Origin: Gemmatimonadaceae bacterium
GTDB taxonomy: Bacteria; Gemmatimonadota; Gemmatimonadetes; Gemmatimonadales; Gemmatimonadaceae
DNA length: 64,000 bases
Assembly (NCBI GenBank): GCA_013813715.1
Contig: JACCRF010000018.1
Coordinates: forward strand, 35,979 to 99,978
Direction: 5' to 3'
Shown: positions 17,057-25,658 of the stretch, piece by piece
Layout: the number at the start of each line of letters is the position of its first letter
Numbering within the stretch: the first letter of the stretch is position 1
Made by a program: the position numbers and the translations under genes
The notes under the pieces: generated by a model
Database searches by the model: none
Told to the model about the DNA's origin: nothing
Seen by the model: only the letters and a program-made list of their open reading frames with translations

Positions 17057-17427
17057 CGATACAACTCTCCGCTAAAAAAATGGGATGTCAACAGAAACCT
17101 AAAGCAATGCGTTCAAGCCTTTCGGCAATGTGACTGATCTGGTCGGGGTGCGCAGTTTAGCCGGGTTCGTGATTCCGCGCCAGTATCGACGTAAGTCAGT
17201 TGTTCCCATATACTTACGGTATCCACATCACGAATGATTCTGGAGTGGAAGGATTTCCACGCGTTATCCACTCGGTGGCGCCGGCTCTTGCCTGGATTCA
17301 CGTCCCAGAAGCTGCCCAAATACAAAAGAGCTTACCACAGATAACACCGACGACAATCGATGACACGGATGACAAAACGCAACTGCAAATGATTTGGGGG
17401 AAGATGGCGACCTGCCGAGCCGTTGAG
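17057..17427. other. nrdJ upstream region: DnaA-box-like cluster, inverted repeat and half repeat element
   Basis: 371 bp without a gene. Going away from nrdJ: TTGACA at about 17091 on the minus strand (possible -35); an inverted repeat CGTAAGT (17190-17196) / ACTTACG (17212-17218), a possible operator; and three plus-strand 9-mers close to the DnaA box TTATCCACA: GTATCCACA (17219-17227), ATTTCCACG (17253-17261) and TTATCCACT (17264-17272). A half copy of the CAGATGACAC repeat follows from 17330. No cobalamin-riboswitch core was recognised. Confidence 0.5.
17330..17400 (+). repeat. Palindromic repeat family, copy 3 (left half only)
   Basis: CTTACCACAGATAACACCGA, then GATGACACGGATGACA and TGCAAATGATTTGGGGG match the left arm and left centre of the complete element at 29248. 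The right half is missing. It lies just beyond the stop of the peptidase/barrel gene. Confidence 0.75.
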
Positions 17428-20397
17428 CTAGAACGACGACCCGACCGTCAGATACGCACTGAACGCGCGTGCGCGGCCGGCTTCCCGGCTCGCGACCGGG
17501 ACCGCGAAGCCGAGCCGGAATCGCGCTGGGATATCGTACTGAAGCGCGGTGTCGAGGTTCACCTCCCCACCCAGTGAAGCGAGCCAGGGACCGGCCCTCG
17601 TAACTCCTCCACACACGCCGGTTTCCTCGTCGGCGGACGAAGGGCAATAGGCGCGACCCGCATCCGCGAATGCTGCCGCGGAGATGCGATCGAATAGCAG
17701 GGGCACGTAAGGAATCCGCCGCGACGGAGCGGCGATCGGTGCGCGGTACTCCAGCGATCCGGCGAAGGCTCTTATGCCCTGCTCAGCAGACGGCGGAAAG
17801 CCGCGGACTCCGAAAGTCCGCCGCTCGTTGCCCACGTCGACGCCAGCAAGCACCTCGAGCGTCGACCCGCTCAACCCGCCGGCCGAGAACGCCGAGATCG
17901 CGCGATCGTCCGCGATTCCGGCTGCCGCCCTCGCCGCTATGACATGATGCGCAAAACCAGGGAGATCGAGCGACCTGTATCCCCCAGCGACACCAACCAG
18001 ACTCCGGCTCGCGGAACCCGCGTTGCCGCGTTCCCATCGCTGTCGCGTCGTCGCGCTCAGGCCAACGCCGTCTTCGCGCGAAATGCTGAGCGAAGGGCGC
18101 TTCGCGTTTGACCAGGATCCCGATGCGAATACTGACGGATAGCTGCGTCGCTCGCCAAAGAGCGCGGGGAGGCGGCCGATCAGCGTGCCTGGGTTGGTTT
18201 CGTATGCGCGTGTCTCGATTTCTCCTCCAGTCGAGAACGTCGCAAAGGTGCGTAGGCGCGGCCGGGAGAACGTCGCGCTCAGGCCAAAGATCCTCGCCTC
18301 CCTTGCCAGATCGCCTACCTCCTTCCGCTCCTGCGAAAAGACCGGGAAGTGCTCCCACGTCTGTTCCGCGCTGAAATTGAGGAAGGGCTGCCCAAAGCCT
18401 CCATACTGATACGCCGCGAAGCCGTGCGTCTCATGGTACTTCACATTGTGCTGGGCTTGCACGTAGTACGAATGGCGACCGACGATGTCGTTGCCGCTGG
18501 TGGCAGCGCCGAAGAGACTGCCGGTCTCGGTCGTTCCCTCGAAGAGCGGCTCCCAGTACCGCGGAACGAGGGATTGCCATGCCGAGTATGGACGGGCGGG
18601 CCCGAGCTCGGTGAGCGAGACAGGAGGCACGATGCGAGCCGCGAGGCGGCAGTTCAGGCATCCGGCACGAGGACTGGCGACATCGTCGAGTTCGCGATGT
18701 CCGGAGGCAAGACGCGGCAGCGGAGCAACGCCGATATGATAGCCGTCGTGCCGGAAGTGCAAGGCGGCGAGCTTCTCCCCCCCCGGGGAGGGCTCGGGAT
18801 TCAGAAGGCCAGTGCTCGCGTCAGAAAGCCTCACCGCCTGGCCGGGCCGCGCAGCGCTGTTCCGCCCGCTATAGCCACTGATGTACGCCTGAGTCGCACC
18901 AGTTCGATTCGATGTGTAGAAAATGGTGCCCGATTGCCCCCACGACGGCGATGCGACTATCGCCCGCTCAGAGACACGTACCGCGTGAACGTTTCCCAGC
19001 GTATCCAGAACGACGAGCTCCGAAACGCCGCCGCGCTTGACGCGAATCGCAGCAATCTCGTCGCCTCCCGGCGACCAGCGTGGCTCACCCCACTGATTCT
19101 CGCCGTCCCCCGCCGTGATTGGCGTGATCGCGCGACCGTCAATTGAAACTCTCACGAGTCTCGTCGAGCCGGGAATACCCTGCACCGCTACGATTGCGCC
19201 GTCGCCGCGCGCATCGGCGGCCGACACGCGTGCTCCGTGAGTGAGGCGCGTCTCGCGACCCGAGCGATCGACGTAGAGATCGTTGCGAACATGGAACGGA
19301 TCGGTGTAATCGGGCTGCGAGAAGAGAATGCCGCCATCGCGGAGCGGCACGTTGGCACCGAGCCCGTTGCGGCGGCCGCGTCTCGTAATCCGTCCGTCGA
19401 GCGTTACCGAATACGCCGCCGTCACCTCGCGCCCAGTCGATGCCACATACATGATGGCGGTATCGCCGATCCATCGCGGGAACGCGGCGTAACGCCCTTC
19501 GCTCGTGAGCTCACTCCATGCGGGAAGCGGTTCGGCCGCGCCGCCCGCAATAAGGGTCAGCGAGTCGCTCCATTGCTGCCACGCATTGTCGAAGCTGATT
19601 CCGAACGCCTTCTTTGCACGCGCGTTGAGGCCCAGCGGAAAGAGCGCGCTGCTCGTGACGTCGACGAAGCGGCCGACTGTCTGCGGGCCACGCGTGCGCG
19701 ACAGGTGGTCGAAGACAAACCCGCCGTACGTGTAAACCGTCTCGCCACCGGGGAAACGGCTCGTGGAGCGTGAGAGCTCCCCCAGCCTCGGAACGCGTCC
19801 GGCTTCGGCCGCGGCGCGGGCCACCATGTAATGTTCCGCTCCCTCGAGGCGGCCCGCGCCTGTGATCCTCGACTCATAGTAAACAGCCAGGCCTTCGATG
19901 ACCCACGCCGGAAGGAAGGCGTTCGGAAAGAGAGCAGGATGGCGGCCGAAAATGGATCGGCCGACTCTCCAGAACCCACCGGCTCGATCGAGATGGAATA
20001 TATGAGCGAGCTCGTGGGTGATGACGAGCGCGCTCCAGTCATCGTAGTTGCGAAGGCCCGGTGCATCCACAGGCGGGTGGGCGAAAACGACGATCCGGTT
20101 GGATGGATAGGGAGTCGCATAGCCGTTCACATAGTCGACGTTGTCGGCGATGACGAGATCCACCTTTCCGCGCGGCGGCTGCAGCTCGGTCGCGAGCTGA
20201 GCGAACGCTCGTTCGGCGTTCACCGCGCCCCGGCGCGCTTCGGCCTCGAGCGGCCGGGTGAAATGAACCCTGAAGTGCTCGGTCTCGATCGTGAACCACT
20301 GGTCGTCCGGGACGAGCTGGGCTCTCACCTCGACGCCGAACAGCATCGCGACTGCCGCAATCGTGGCGATCGCGACGTTCCGTGCCGCTATCCTGAT
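17428..20397 (-). CDS. Secreted metallopeptidase / beta-propeller / outer-membrane barrel protein
   Basis: About 989 residues. An export signal (RIAARNVAIATIAAVAMLFG..VRA) is followed by a gluzincin-like peptidase domain with HELAH (about residue 127) and the later Glu in EGLAVYYE. A TolB-like propeller (about 330-600) and a C-terminal region rich in alternating beta strands ending in VGSSF, like Omp85/surface-antigen barrels, complete it. It is likely anchored in the outer membrane. Start problem: a strong site GGAGG (20405-20409) is followed at 7 nt by ATC (20397), which gives a perfect signal peptide, but no ATG, GTG or TTG is there. The nearest in-frame ATG (20466) overlaps the amidase by 65 bp. 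Confidence 0.8.
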   Translation of the reverse strand: MRIAARNVAIATIAAVAMLFGVEVRAQLVPDDQWFTIETEHFRVHFTRPLEAEARRGAVNAERAFAQLATELQPPRGKVDLVIADNVDYVNGYATPYPSNRIVVFAHPPVDAPGLRNYDDWSALVITHELAHIFHLDRAGGFWRVGRSIFGRHPALFPNAFLPAWVIEGLAVYYESRITGAGRLEGAEHYMVARAAAEAGRVPRLGELSRSTSRFPGGETVYTYGGFVFDHLSRTRGPQTVGRFVDVTSSALFPLGLNARAKKAFGISFDNAWQQWSDSLTLIAGGAAEPLPAWSELTSEGRYAAFPRWIGDTAIMYVASTGREVTAAYSVTLDGRITRRGRRNGLGANVPLRDGGILFSQPDYTDPFHVRNDLYVDRSGRETRLTHGARVSAADARGDGAIVAVQGIPGSTRLVRVSIDGRAITPITAGDGENQWGEPRWSPGGDEIAAIRVKRGGVSELVVLDTLGNVHAVRVSERAIVASPSWGQSGTIFYTSNRTGATQAYISGYSGRNSAARPGQAVRLSDASTGLLNPEPSPGGEKLAALHFRHDGYHIGVAPLPRLASGHRELDDVASPRAGCLNCRLAARIVPPVSLTELGPARPYSAWQSLVPRYWEPLFEGTTETGSLFGAATSGNDIVGRHSYYVQAQHNVKYHETHGFAAYQYGGFGQPFLNFSAEQTWEHFPVFSQERKEVGDLAREARIFGLSATFSRPRLRTFATFSTGGEIETRAYETNPGTLIGRLPALFGERRSYPSVFASGSWSNAKRPSLSISREDGVGLSATTRQRWERGNAGSASRSLVGVAGGYRSLDLPGFAHHVIAARAAAGIADDRAISAFSAGGLSGSTLEVLAGVDVGNERRTFGVRGFPPSAEQGIRAFAGSLEYRAPIAAPSRRIPYVPLLFDRISAAAFADAGRAYCPSSADEETGVCGGVTRAGPWLASLGGEVNLDTALQYDIPARFRLGFAVPVASREAGRARAFSAYLTVGSSF

Positions 20398-20401
20398 TGA
20401 A

Positions 20402-22105
20402 TCACCTCCGCGCCCTGGCGAGTGCCCGGAAGTAACTCTCGAGTCCTTCCACGATTCCGCGCGCATACCGCTCCTGGTATTCCGGGGTACGAATTGCCGC
20501 TTCCTGATCGGGCATGATGAGGAACGCGCCTTCGGCAAGAACCGATGGCATCCACGTTCCTCTGATCACCGCAAAGTTATCCCGCTTCACTCCGTTGTCG
20601 CGAAGCGAGAGCTGCCTCACCAGCGCTCGCTGCACCTCCTCGGCGAGCGTGAACGAGTGCAGGTGGTAGTGGTAGGTAGCGGTGCCATTCACCCTGATCG
20701 GGTTGATCCCGTCGGGAACGGCGTTGAAGTGAATCGACACAAATGCATGCGAGTTCGCGCGGCGCGCCATGGCCGGACGGTCGTTCAACGCGACGGCACT
20801 GTCGGTCGTCCGCGTCATCGCCACGTTCGCGCCCTTCTCCCTGAGTAGCGCTTCCGTACGGAGCCCAACCGCCAGCGCGGGTACCGGCTCCCACAGTCCT
20901 GTGGGCCCGGTTGCGCCGATGGGCGGGTGGCCGGGATCAACCGCAATCGTGAGACCTTTCAGCGGCGCCGTGGAGTCGATCGCCGGCGGACGGCGAATGC
21001 GGAATCGAAGTCCCTTCTCTTCCCATAGCGGCAGATACCCGTAGGCGGGTCCGCGCAGAGCGAACGTGTAGCGCACGCTCTGCCCTTCGCGCTCCGATCG
21101 CGCGGATGCCAGGTATCCCGCTGCAGTGCCCCGGACCGTCACGGGCCGCTTGCGAGTCGTCGATGTGTTGTAGAGGATGAGCGATAACTCGCCCGGTCGC
21201 ACCTCCACCAGGTGAGCGGGCCTCGCGCTGAGCGGAATCACGATGTCCGTCCACTCGTCGCGTGCCTGAACACGAAACGCGCCCGCCCGTAATCGTATCG
21301 GCTTGTATGACGGCGCGAGCATTGTGAGATCGCTCTTCGCAATGCGAATCACCTGCGAGCTGTCGAGCTGCACATGCGCGTCGGTTCCTCTCGTTTCAAT
21401 CACCTTTACGACCGTCCCCGGCATCAGGAACCATCGCTGGAGTCCCCCCGTGATCGCGTATCCGGTGACGACGCGGTCGGTGTCGCTCGGATACACGGCG
21501 GGTCCGATGAGGGACGCGTACAGCACGGGTGAGAGCCGCGTCACAGTGTCAGCCGGCGGCCGCTGCGCCCCGGCGGTCGGAGGTGGAACACCCGGCGGTA
21601 ACGTATCACCAGGTGTGGCCGTGTCGCGCGGGAGCGGCACAGCGGGCGGAGGGAGTGCGATTCGTACCGGACGGGTGAGACGAACCGTATCGAGCCCCGT
21701 CGTCGCCACGATCTCATACCGCGGAGAGTCAGCGGGCGGGTTGGGAACCCAAGCCATGAAGGCGCCATTGGGCCAGACTGGGGTGAGAACGCCGTTGACA
21801 GTCAATCCCGCGTCCCCGTTGCCCACCGATCCGAAGACGAAATTGGAATCGCGCGACTGAATAAGGTGTTCCGCCGGTGGATAGACCACCTTGATCTCGA
21901 GCGGTCCCGTGACGTGCGGCACCGCGGGGAGAGCTGGGTTGACGTCGGGGATCGGGGCTCTCTCGACAACCGGTGGTGGCGCCGGAGGAAGCATCACCGG
22001 CACGGGCGCGGGCACGGGTGGAGCTGTCGGCGGTCGAGGCGCGCAGGCAGCCGCCGCGAGGAAGGCGGCGATGACGGAAACTCGAAGCTCGTTGGTTGTC
22101 ATCAT
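20402..22105 (-). CDS. N-acetylmuramoyl-L-alanine amidase (Amidase_3) lipoprotein
   Basis: 567 residues from two adjacent ATG codons at 22105. The signal ends in a lipobox-like AAAC, then a Pro-rich linker. The central part (about 80-370) has beta-rich domains including an SH3-like segment (VVKVIETRGTDAHVQL). The catalytic domain (about 380-560) shows zinc-ligand DPGHPP, GLWEP, and VSIHFNAV. It cleaves the bond between N-acetylmuramic acid and L-Ala in peptidoglycan, in the periplasm. Its stop shares sequence with the ribosome site of the downstream barrel protein gene. It is divergent from the PP2C gene. Confidence 0.9.
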   Translation of the reverse strand: MMTTNELRVSVIAAFLAAAACAPRPPTAPPVPAPVPVMLPPAPPPVVERAPIPDVNPALPAVPHVTGPLEIKVVYPPAEHLIQSRDSNFVFGSVGNGDAGLTVNGVLTPVWPNGAFMAWVPNPPADSPRYEIVATTGLDTVRLTRPVRIALPPPAVPLPRDTATPGDTLPPGVPPPTAGAQRPPADTVTRLSPVLYASLIGPAVYPSDTDRVVTGYAITGGLQRWFLMPGTVVKVIETRGTDAHVQLDSSQVIRIAKSDLTMLAPSYKPIRLRAGAFRVQARDEWTDIVIPLSARPAHLVEVRPGELSLILYNTSTTRKRPVTVRGTAAGYLASARSEREGQSVRYTFALRGPAYGYLPLWEEKGLRFRIRRPPAIDSTAPLKGLTIAVDPGHPPIGATGPTGLWEPVPALAVGLRTEALLREKGANVAMTRTTDSAVALNDRPAMARRANSHAFVSIHFNAVPDGINPIRVNGTATYHYHLHSFTLAEEVQRALVRQLSLRDNGVKRDNFAVIRGTWMPSVLAEGAFLIMPDQEAAIRTPEYQERYARGIVEGLESYFRALARARR

Positions 22106-22207
22106 GGATGGTTGGTCGTCCCTGGACGGGAAGCTGATTGCATGGTCGATACCAACCGGCTGAACGGGTCGCCAACTGCACCTCAGGCAATTCCGCTCCG
22201 TCTCACC

Positions 22208-22213
22208 TATATT
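22208..22213 (+). promoter_or_regulatory. Putative -10 box (TATATT) before a leader ORF
   Basis: TATATT is followed after 7 nt by an ATG (22221), the spacing seen in leaderless transcripts. No good -35 is visible. The box lies within the longest possible PP2C reading frame, which argues that the phosphatase starts further downstream. Confidence 0.35.
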
Positions 22214-22220
22214 CTCGCGG

Positions 22221-22295
22221 ATGCCGTGGCACCACCCCCTTACGTCCAATACATCCTCGCGCACCCGCGTATCCGGCGCGCATACAGAATCGTGA
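22221..22295 (+). CDS. Possible 24-residue leader peptide upstream of PP2C
   Basis: An ATG 7 nt after TATATT opens a 24-codon frame (MPWHHPLTSNTSS...GAHTES) whose TGA overlaps a GTG start of the PP2C phosphatase frame (GTGA at 22292-22295). This looks like translational coupling. The peptide has no recognised motif. It may be fortuitous, since the phosphatase frame is also open upstream to an ATG at 22142. Confidence 0.3.
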   Translation: MPWHHPLTSNTSSRTRVSGAHTES

Positions 22296-23146
22296 AGCGC
22301 GTCGAGCCATTTACCGCGGAATTTCCCGCGCTCCCCGAAGGTACTCTTGAGGTTGCAGGCCGCACCGATGTGGGCCTTCTCCGTGAGCACAACGAAGACT
22401 CATTTCTCTTCGGCATCCTCGACAGCGGCGAAATCCGCACCGAGAACGACGGCGGGGTCCTCCGCGCCGAAGCCACTCCTTCTCTTCTGATGGTCGCCGA
22501 CGGCGTTGGAGGGGCGGCATCCGGTGAGGTGGCGAGCGATCTTGCGACCCGCGTCTCCTTCGATCACTTGCGCGAACGGCGGGAGAAGGGCGGTCTCAAG
22601 GGCGCAATCAATATCGCCGACTCGCTCCAGCAGGCGGTGCTCGCCGCGAACAAGTCGATTTACGATTACTCAAAGGCGAACCGCACGCATCACGGCATGG
22701 GGACTACAGCCACAATCGGACTCGTCGTCGGCGGAATGGTGTACTTCGCGCAAGTTGGTGACAGCCGGGCTTATATCATCCGCGGCGGCAACGCGAGGCA
22801 GATGACCAAGGACCAATCGCTCGTCCAGCGGATGGTGGATGCCGGCAAACTCACGCCCGAGCAGGCGGAAAAGAGCGAGCACCGCAACATCATTCTGCAG
22901 GCGCTTGGCCCGGAAGCGACCATCGTTCCAGAATTCACCCGCGACCGACTGCAGCACAACGACGTCATACTTCTCTGCAGCGACGGGCTCTCCAACCAGA
23001 TGGGTCCTCAGGAAATCGCATCACTGGCCGTCGGTGAGAATCTCGAGGGACTTTGCTCGACGCTGATTGACCGTGCGCTCGAGACCGGCGCTCCCGACAA
23101 CGTCACGGTCGTCGTAGGTCGCTACACCATCCCCATCACTCACTGA
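22292..23146 (+). CDS. PP2C-family serine/threonine protein phosphatase
   Basis: About 284 residues from GTG at 22292; an ATG at 22142 is the alternative and adds 50 residues without family match. Motifs: GRTDVGLLREHNEDSF (metal Asp), LLMVADGVGGAASGE, MGTTATIGLV, VYFAQVGDSRAYI, LLCSDGLSNQM and DNVTVVVGRY. A manganese/magnesium-dependent phosphatase of the Stp group, which removes phosphate from Ser/Thr kinase targets. A Ser/Thr kinase is encoded 16 kb away at 38865. It converges with ampG with 11 bp between stops. Confidence 0.93.
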   Translation: MKRVEPFTAEFPALPEGTLEVAGRTDVGLLREHNEDSFLFGILDSGEIRTENDGGVLRAEATPSLLMVADGVGGAASGEVASDLATRVSFDHLRERREKGGLKGAINIADSLQQAVLAANKSIYDYSKANRTHHGMGTTATIGLVVGGMVYFAQVGDSRAYIIRGGNARQMTKDQSLVQRMVDAGKLTPEQAEKSEHRNIILQALGPEATIVPEFTRDRLQHNDVILLCSDGLSNQMGPQEIASLAVGENLEGLCSTLIDRALETGAPDNVTVVVGRYTIPITH

Positions 23147-23157
23147 AAGGGCGGCGA

Positions 23158-24450
23158 CTAGGTCGCATCGGACGCAGTCTCGCCCGAATGCGCCGCCGCG
23201 CCAATCGGCGTGTCACCGCCCCAAGGCGCGATGAAAGGCAGCATCAGGAGCGCTGGCAGACCCGCGGCTATGCTGATCAAAAAGAACAGCGGCCACCCCG
23301 TCGCGGCGGCGAGCCCGCCAGAAGGTGCGGTAAGGAGATCCCGGCTCACCGCGACAAGGCTCGACAGCAGCGCGAACTGAGTCGCCGAGACTCGCTTGTT
23401 GCACATCAGCATCAGGAACGCCAGCAGGGCCGCGGCGGCAAGCCCGGTGATGAAGTTTTCGATCACGATCACAGCCAGTAGCCAGGTCCGGCTTTGGTCG
23501 GTCAAGGCCAGAAGGTAGTAGCCCAGATTGCTCACTGCCTGGAGCACCGCGACGATCCACAGGGAACGGTTGATCCCGATCTTCGCGAGCAGCGCGCCGC
23601 CGGCGAGCACGCCGATGATCGTCGCGATGAGACCGGCCCCTCCGCGAATCACTCCGATCTCTGTTTGCGTGTAGCCCGCCTGCAGGAGAAACGGCGTTCC
23701 CATCACAATGACCAGGCTGTCCGAATACTTGTAAAGGACGATGAAAAGCAGCACCAAGAGTCCGCGTAGGAGTCCCGACCGCGTGAAGAACTCGTTGAAC
23801 GGGAGGACGACAGCCTCAGCAAGAGTCCGCGGCGGGGCATCCTCGAGCGACGGCTCGGGAGCCATTACAGAAGCAATCACGCCCACGAGCATCAGCGACG
23901 AGAGGATCAGATAAACGGTCGGCCACGGCATCCGGTCGGCGAGCACGAAGGCCAGCGACCCCGTTAGCAGCAGTGCGATCCGGTAGCCCAGCACCCAGAT
24001 GGCCGCGCCCGCTCCCATTTCCCGGTGATGCAGAACGTCTGTACGGTACGCGTCCCCGGCGACATCCTGCGTTGCGCTGAGGAATGCGATGAGCAGGGCG
24101 TTGAACGCGAGCGCGCGTAGCCCGACGGCCGGATCGTGCAGCGACATCGCGGCGATCGCGACCAGGAGCAGCAGCTGCGCGATAATGAGCCAGCCGCGAC
24201 GCCTGCCGAGGAAGGGCGGAACGTAGCGGTCGAGCAGCGGGGCCCAGAGAAACTTGAGCGAGTACGGAAGTCCGACGAGGCTGAACACGCCAATCGTCGT
24301 GAGGTCTACGTTTGCCTTCGTCATCCACGCCTGGAGCGTGGTGCTCGTGAGGTAGAACGGAAGACCGGACGCGAATCCGAGGAAAATGAGCGCCGCCATC
24401 TTCGGCTGCGCGAATGCACGGACCGGTGACGCGCTGGGTTCGTCCCTCAT
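23158..24450 (-). CDS. ampG: AmpG-type muropeptide permease (MFS)
   Basis: 430 residues from ATG at 24450, with AGGGGA 7 nt upstream. Twelve or more hydrophobic segments. The N-terminus has FLGFASGLPFYLTSTTLQAW, then GVFSLVGLPYSLKFLWAP and LLDRY, which are the AmpG/acetyl-CoA-transporter family features. It brings GlcNAc-anhydroMurNAc (muro)peptides from periplasm to cytoplasm. The very next genes, anmK and murQ, act on the anhydroMurNAc so produced, which makes this identification firm. The stop faces the PP2C stop. Confidence 0.92.
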   Translation of the reverse strand: MRDEPSASPVRAFAQPKMAALIFLGFASGLPFYLTSTTLQAWMTKANVDLTTIGVFSLVGLPYSLKFLWAPLLDRYVPPFLGRRRGWLIIAQLLLLVAIAAMSLHDPAVGLRALAFNALLIAFLSATQDVAGDAYRTDVLHHREMGAGAAIWVLGYRIALLLTGSLAFVLADRMPWPTVYLILSSLMLVGVIASVMAPEPSLEDAPPRTLAEAVVLPFNEFFTRSGLLRGLLVLLFIVLYKYSDSLVIVMGTPFLLQAGYTQTEIGVIRGGAGLIATIIGVLAGGALLAKIGINRSLWIVAVLQAVSNLGYYLLALTDQSRTWLLAVIVIENFITGLAAAALLAFLMLMCNKRVSATQFALLSSLVAVSRDLLTAPSGGLAAATGWPLFFLISIAAGLPALLMLPFIAPWGGDTPIGAAAHSGETASDAT

Positions 24451-24464
24451 TGGATTCCCCTGAG

Positions 24465-25658
24465 TTATGCCGGCGTAAGCTTCCCGAGGACTCGGGGGCC
24501 TCTCGCGCCTGTCGCCGTGGGAACGTTTCCCGGCCGGTCGGACAGATGCAGATACCCAAGCAATGCAAAGGCCACGGCTTCCTTGGCATCTCCGTCGAAA
24601 AAGGTGCCGTCGAAGTCGCTCACTTTGCGCGGAGCCACGGCGCGTGCAATCGCCCGCACGAGGGCAGGATTCCTCGCGCCACCGCCCGAGAGAAACACCT
24701 CGGAAATGGGTTCCGCGATGAAACGGTCGTACGCGTCGCCGATACTTCGCGCGGTGAGCGAGACAGCGGTTGCGATGATGTCCTCGTCGGCCGCTGACGC
24801 AGACTCGCGCCGGCAGGACGCGATGAGGTTCTCGGCGTATTGCACGCTGAACAATTCGGGACCAGTGGATTTCGGAGGTGACGCGCCGAAGTACTCGTGC
24901 GAGAGGAGTCGGTCGACGACTGAATCCACCGGGCTTCCGCGGGCGGCCAGCTCCCCTCCAACGTCGTACGCCAGGTCGGGGCGGAGCGACCGCACGACCT
25001 TGTCGATCACGCCGCATCCCGGCCCGGTGTCGAATGCGCGGACGCCACGCAGCTCTCCGCCCGGCGGCACGACCGATACGTTTCCGATCCCGCCCAGGTT
25101 CTGGAGGGCCCTCCACTCCGTCGGATGCGAAAAAAGCATCGCATCCGCCATTGGGACGAGAGGCGCTCCCTGTCCTCCCGCGGCCATATCTCGCACGCGG
25201 AAGTCGCTTATCACGTCGAGTCGCGTCCGCTCCGCGATCACCGACGACTCACCCGTTTGCCACGTGGAGTGACCGGGCTCGTGCCACACCGACTGGCCGT
25301 GCGAAGCGATCGCGGCGATGTCACCCTGTGCCACTCCCGCTTCGGCGATCGCGCCGACTGCCGCATCAGCGAGCCACTCACCCAGCTCGAAGTTGAGCCG
25401 GCAGTATTCGGACGGCGTTGTGCCGCTGAGTGCCCGCTGGAGTCGCGCTCGCTCCTCGGGCGTATAATCCCGGCTTGTCAGTGCGAGAAGCTCTGCGCTG
25501 ACTGTGCCCCCGTCGCCTGGAATGAATCGAACGACCGCCGCCGTTATGCCGTCGAGCGAAGTTCCCGACATGAGACCAACGAGAATCGTCGAGGAATCGT
25601 GTCCGCCCGGCTGTCCCCGCGTCTCATCGTGAGGCAGCGTCCGGCGCATCGCTGTCAC
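24465..25658 (-). CDS. anmK: Anhydro-N-acetylmuramic acid kinase
   Basis: 397 residues, GTG start overlapping the murQ stop (GTGA). Motifs: LVGLMSGTSLDGI (ATP/phosphate loop), NLGGIGNVSVVPPGG, AFDTGPGCGVIDKVV and EVFLSGGGARNPALV. Hydrolyses and phosphorylates 1,6-anhydroMurNAc to MurNAc-6-phosphate using ATP. It is 15 bp upstream of ampG and downstream of murQ, forming a three-gene peptidoglycan recycling operon. Confidence 0.96.
   Translation of the reverse strand: MTAMRRTLPHDETRGQPGGHDSSTILVGLMSGTSLDGITAAVVRFIPGDGGTVSAELLALTSRDYTPEERARLQRALSGTTPSEYCRLNFELGEWLADAAVGAIAEAGVAQGDIAAIASHGQSVWHEPGHSTWQTGESSVIAERTRLDVISDFRVRDMAAGGQGAPLVPMADAMLFSHPTEWRALQNLGGIGNVSVVPPGGELRGVRAFDTGPGCGVIDKVVRSLRPDLAYDVGGELAARGSPVDSVVDRLLSHEYFGASPPKSTGPELFSVQYAENLIASCRRESASAADEDIIATAVSLTARSIGDAYDRFIAEPISEVFLSGGGARNPALVRAIARAVAPRKVSDFDGTFFDGDAKEAVAFALLGYLHLSDRPGNVPTATGARGPRVLGKLTPA

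Noticed and set aside
17057..17300. Cobalamin riboswitch upstream of nrdJ
   Set aside because: Looked for the conserved B12-box (GCCACTG-type) and receptor core; not found.
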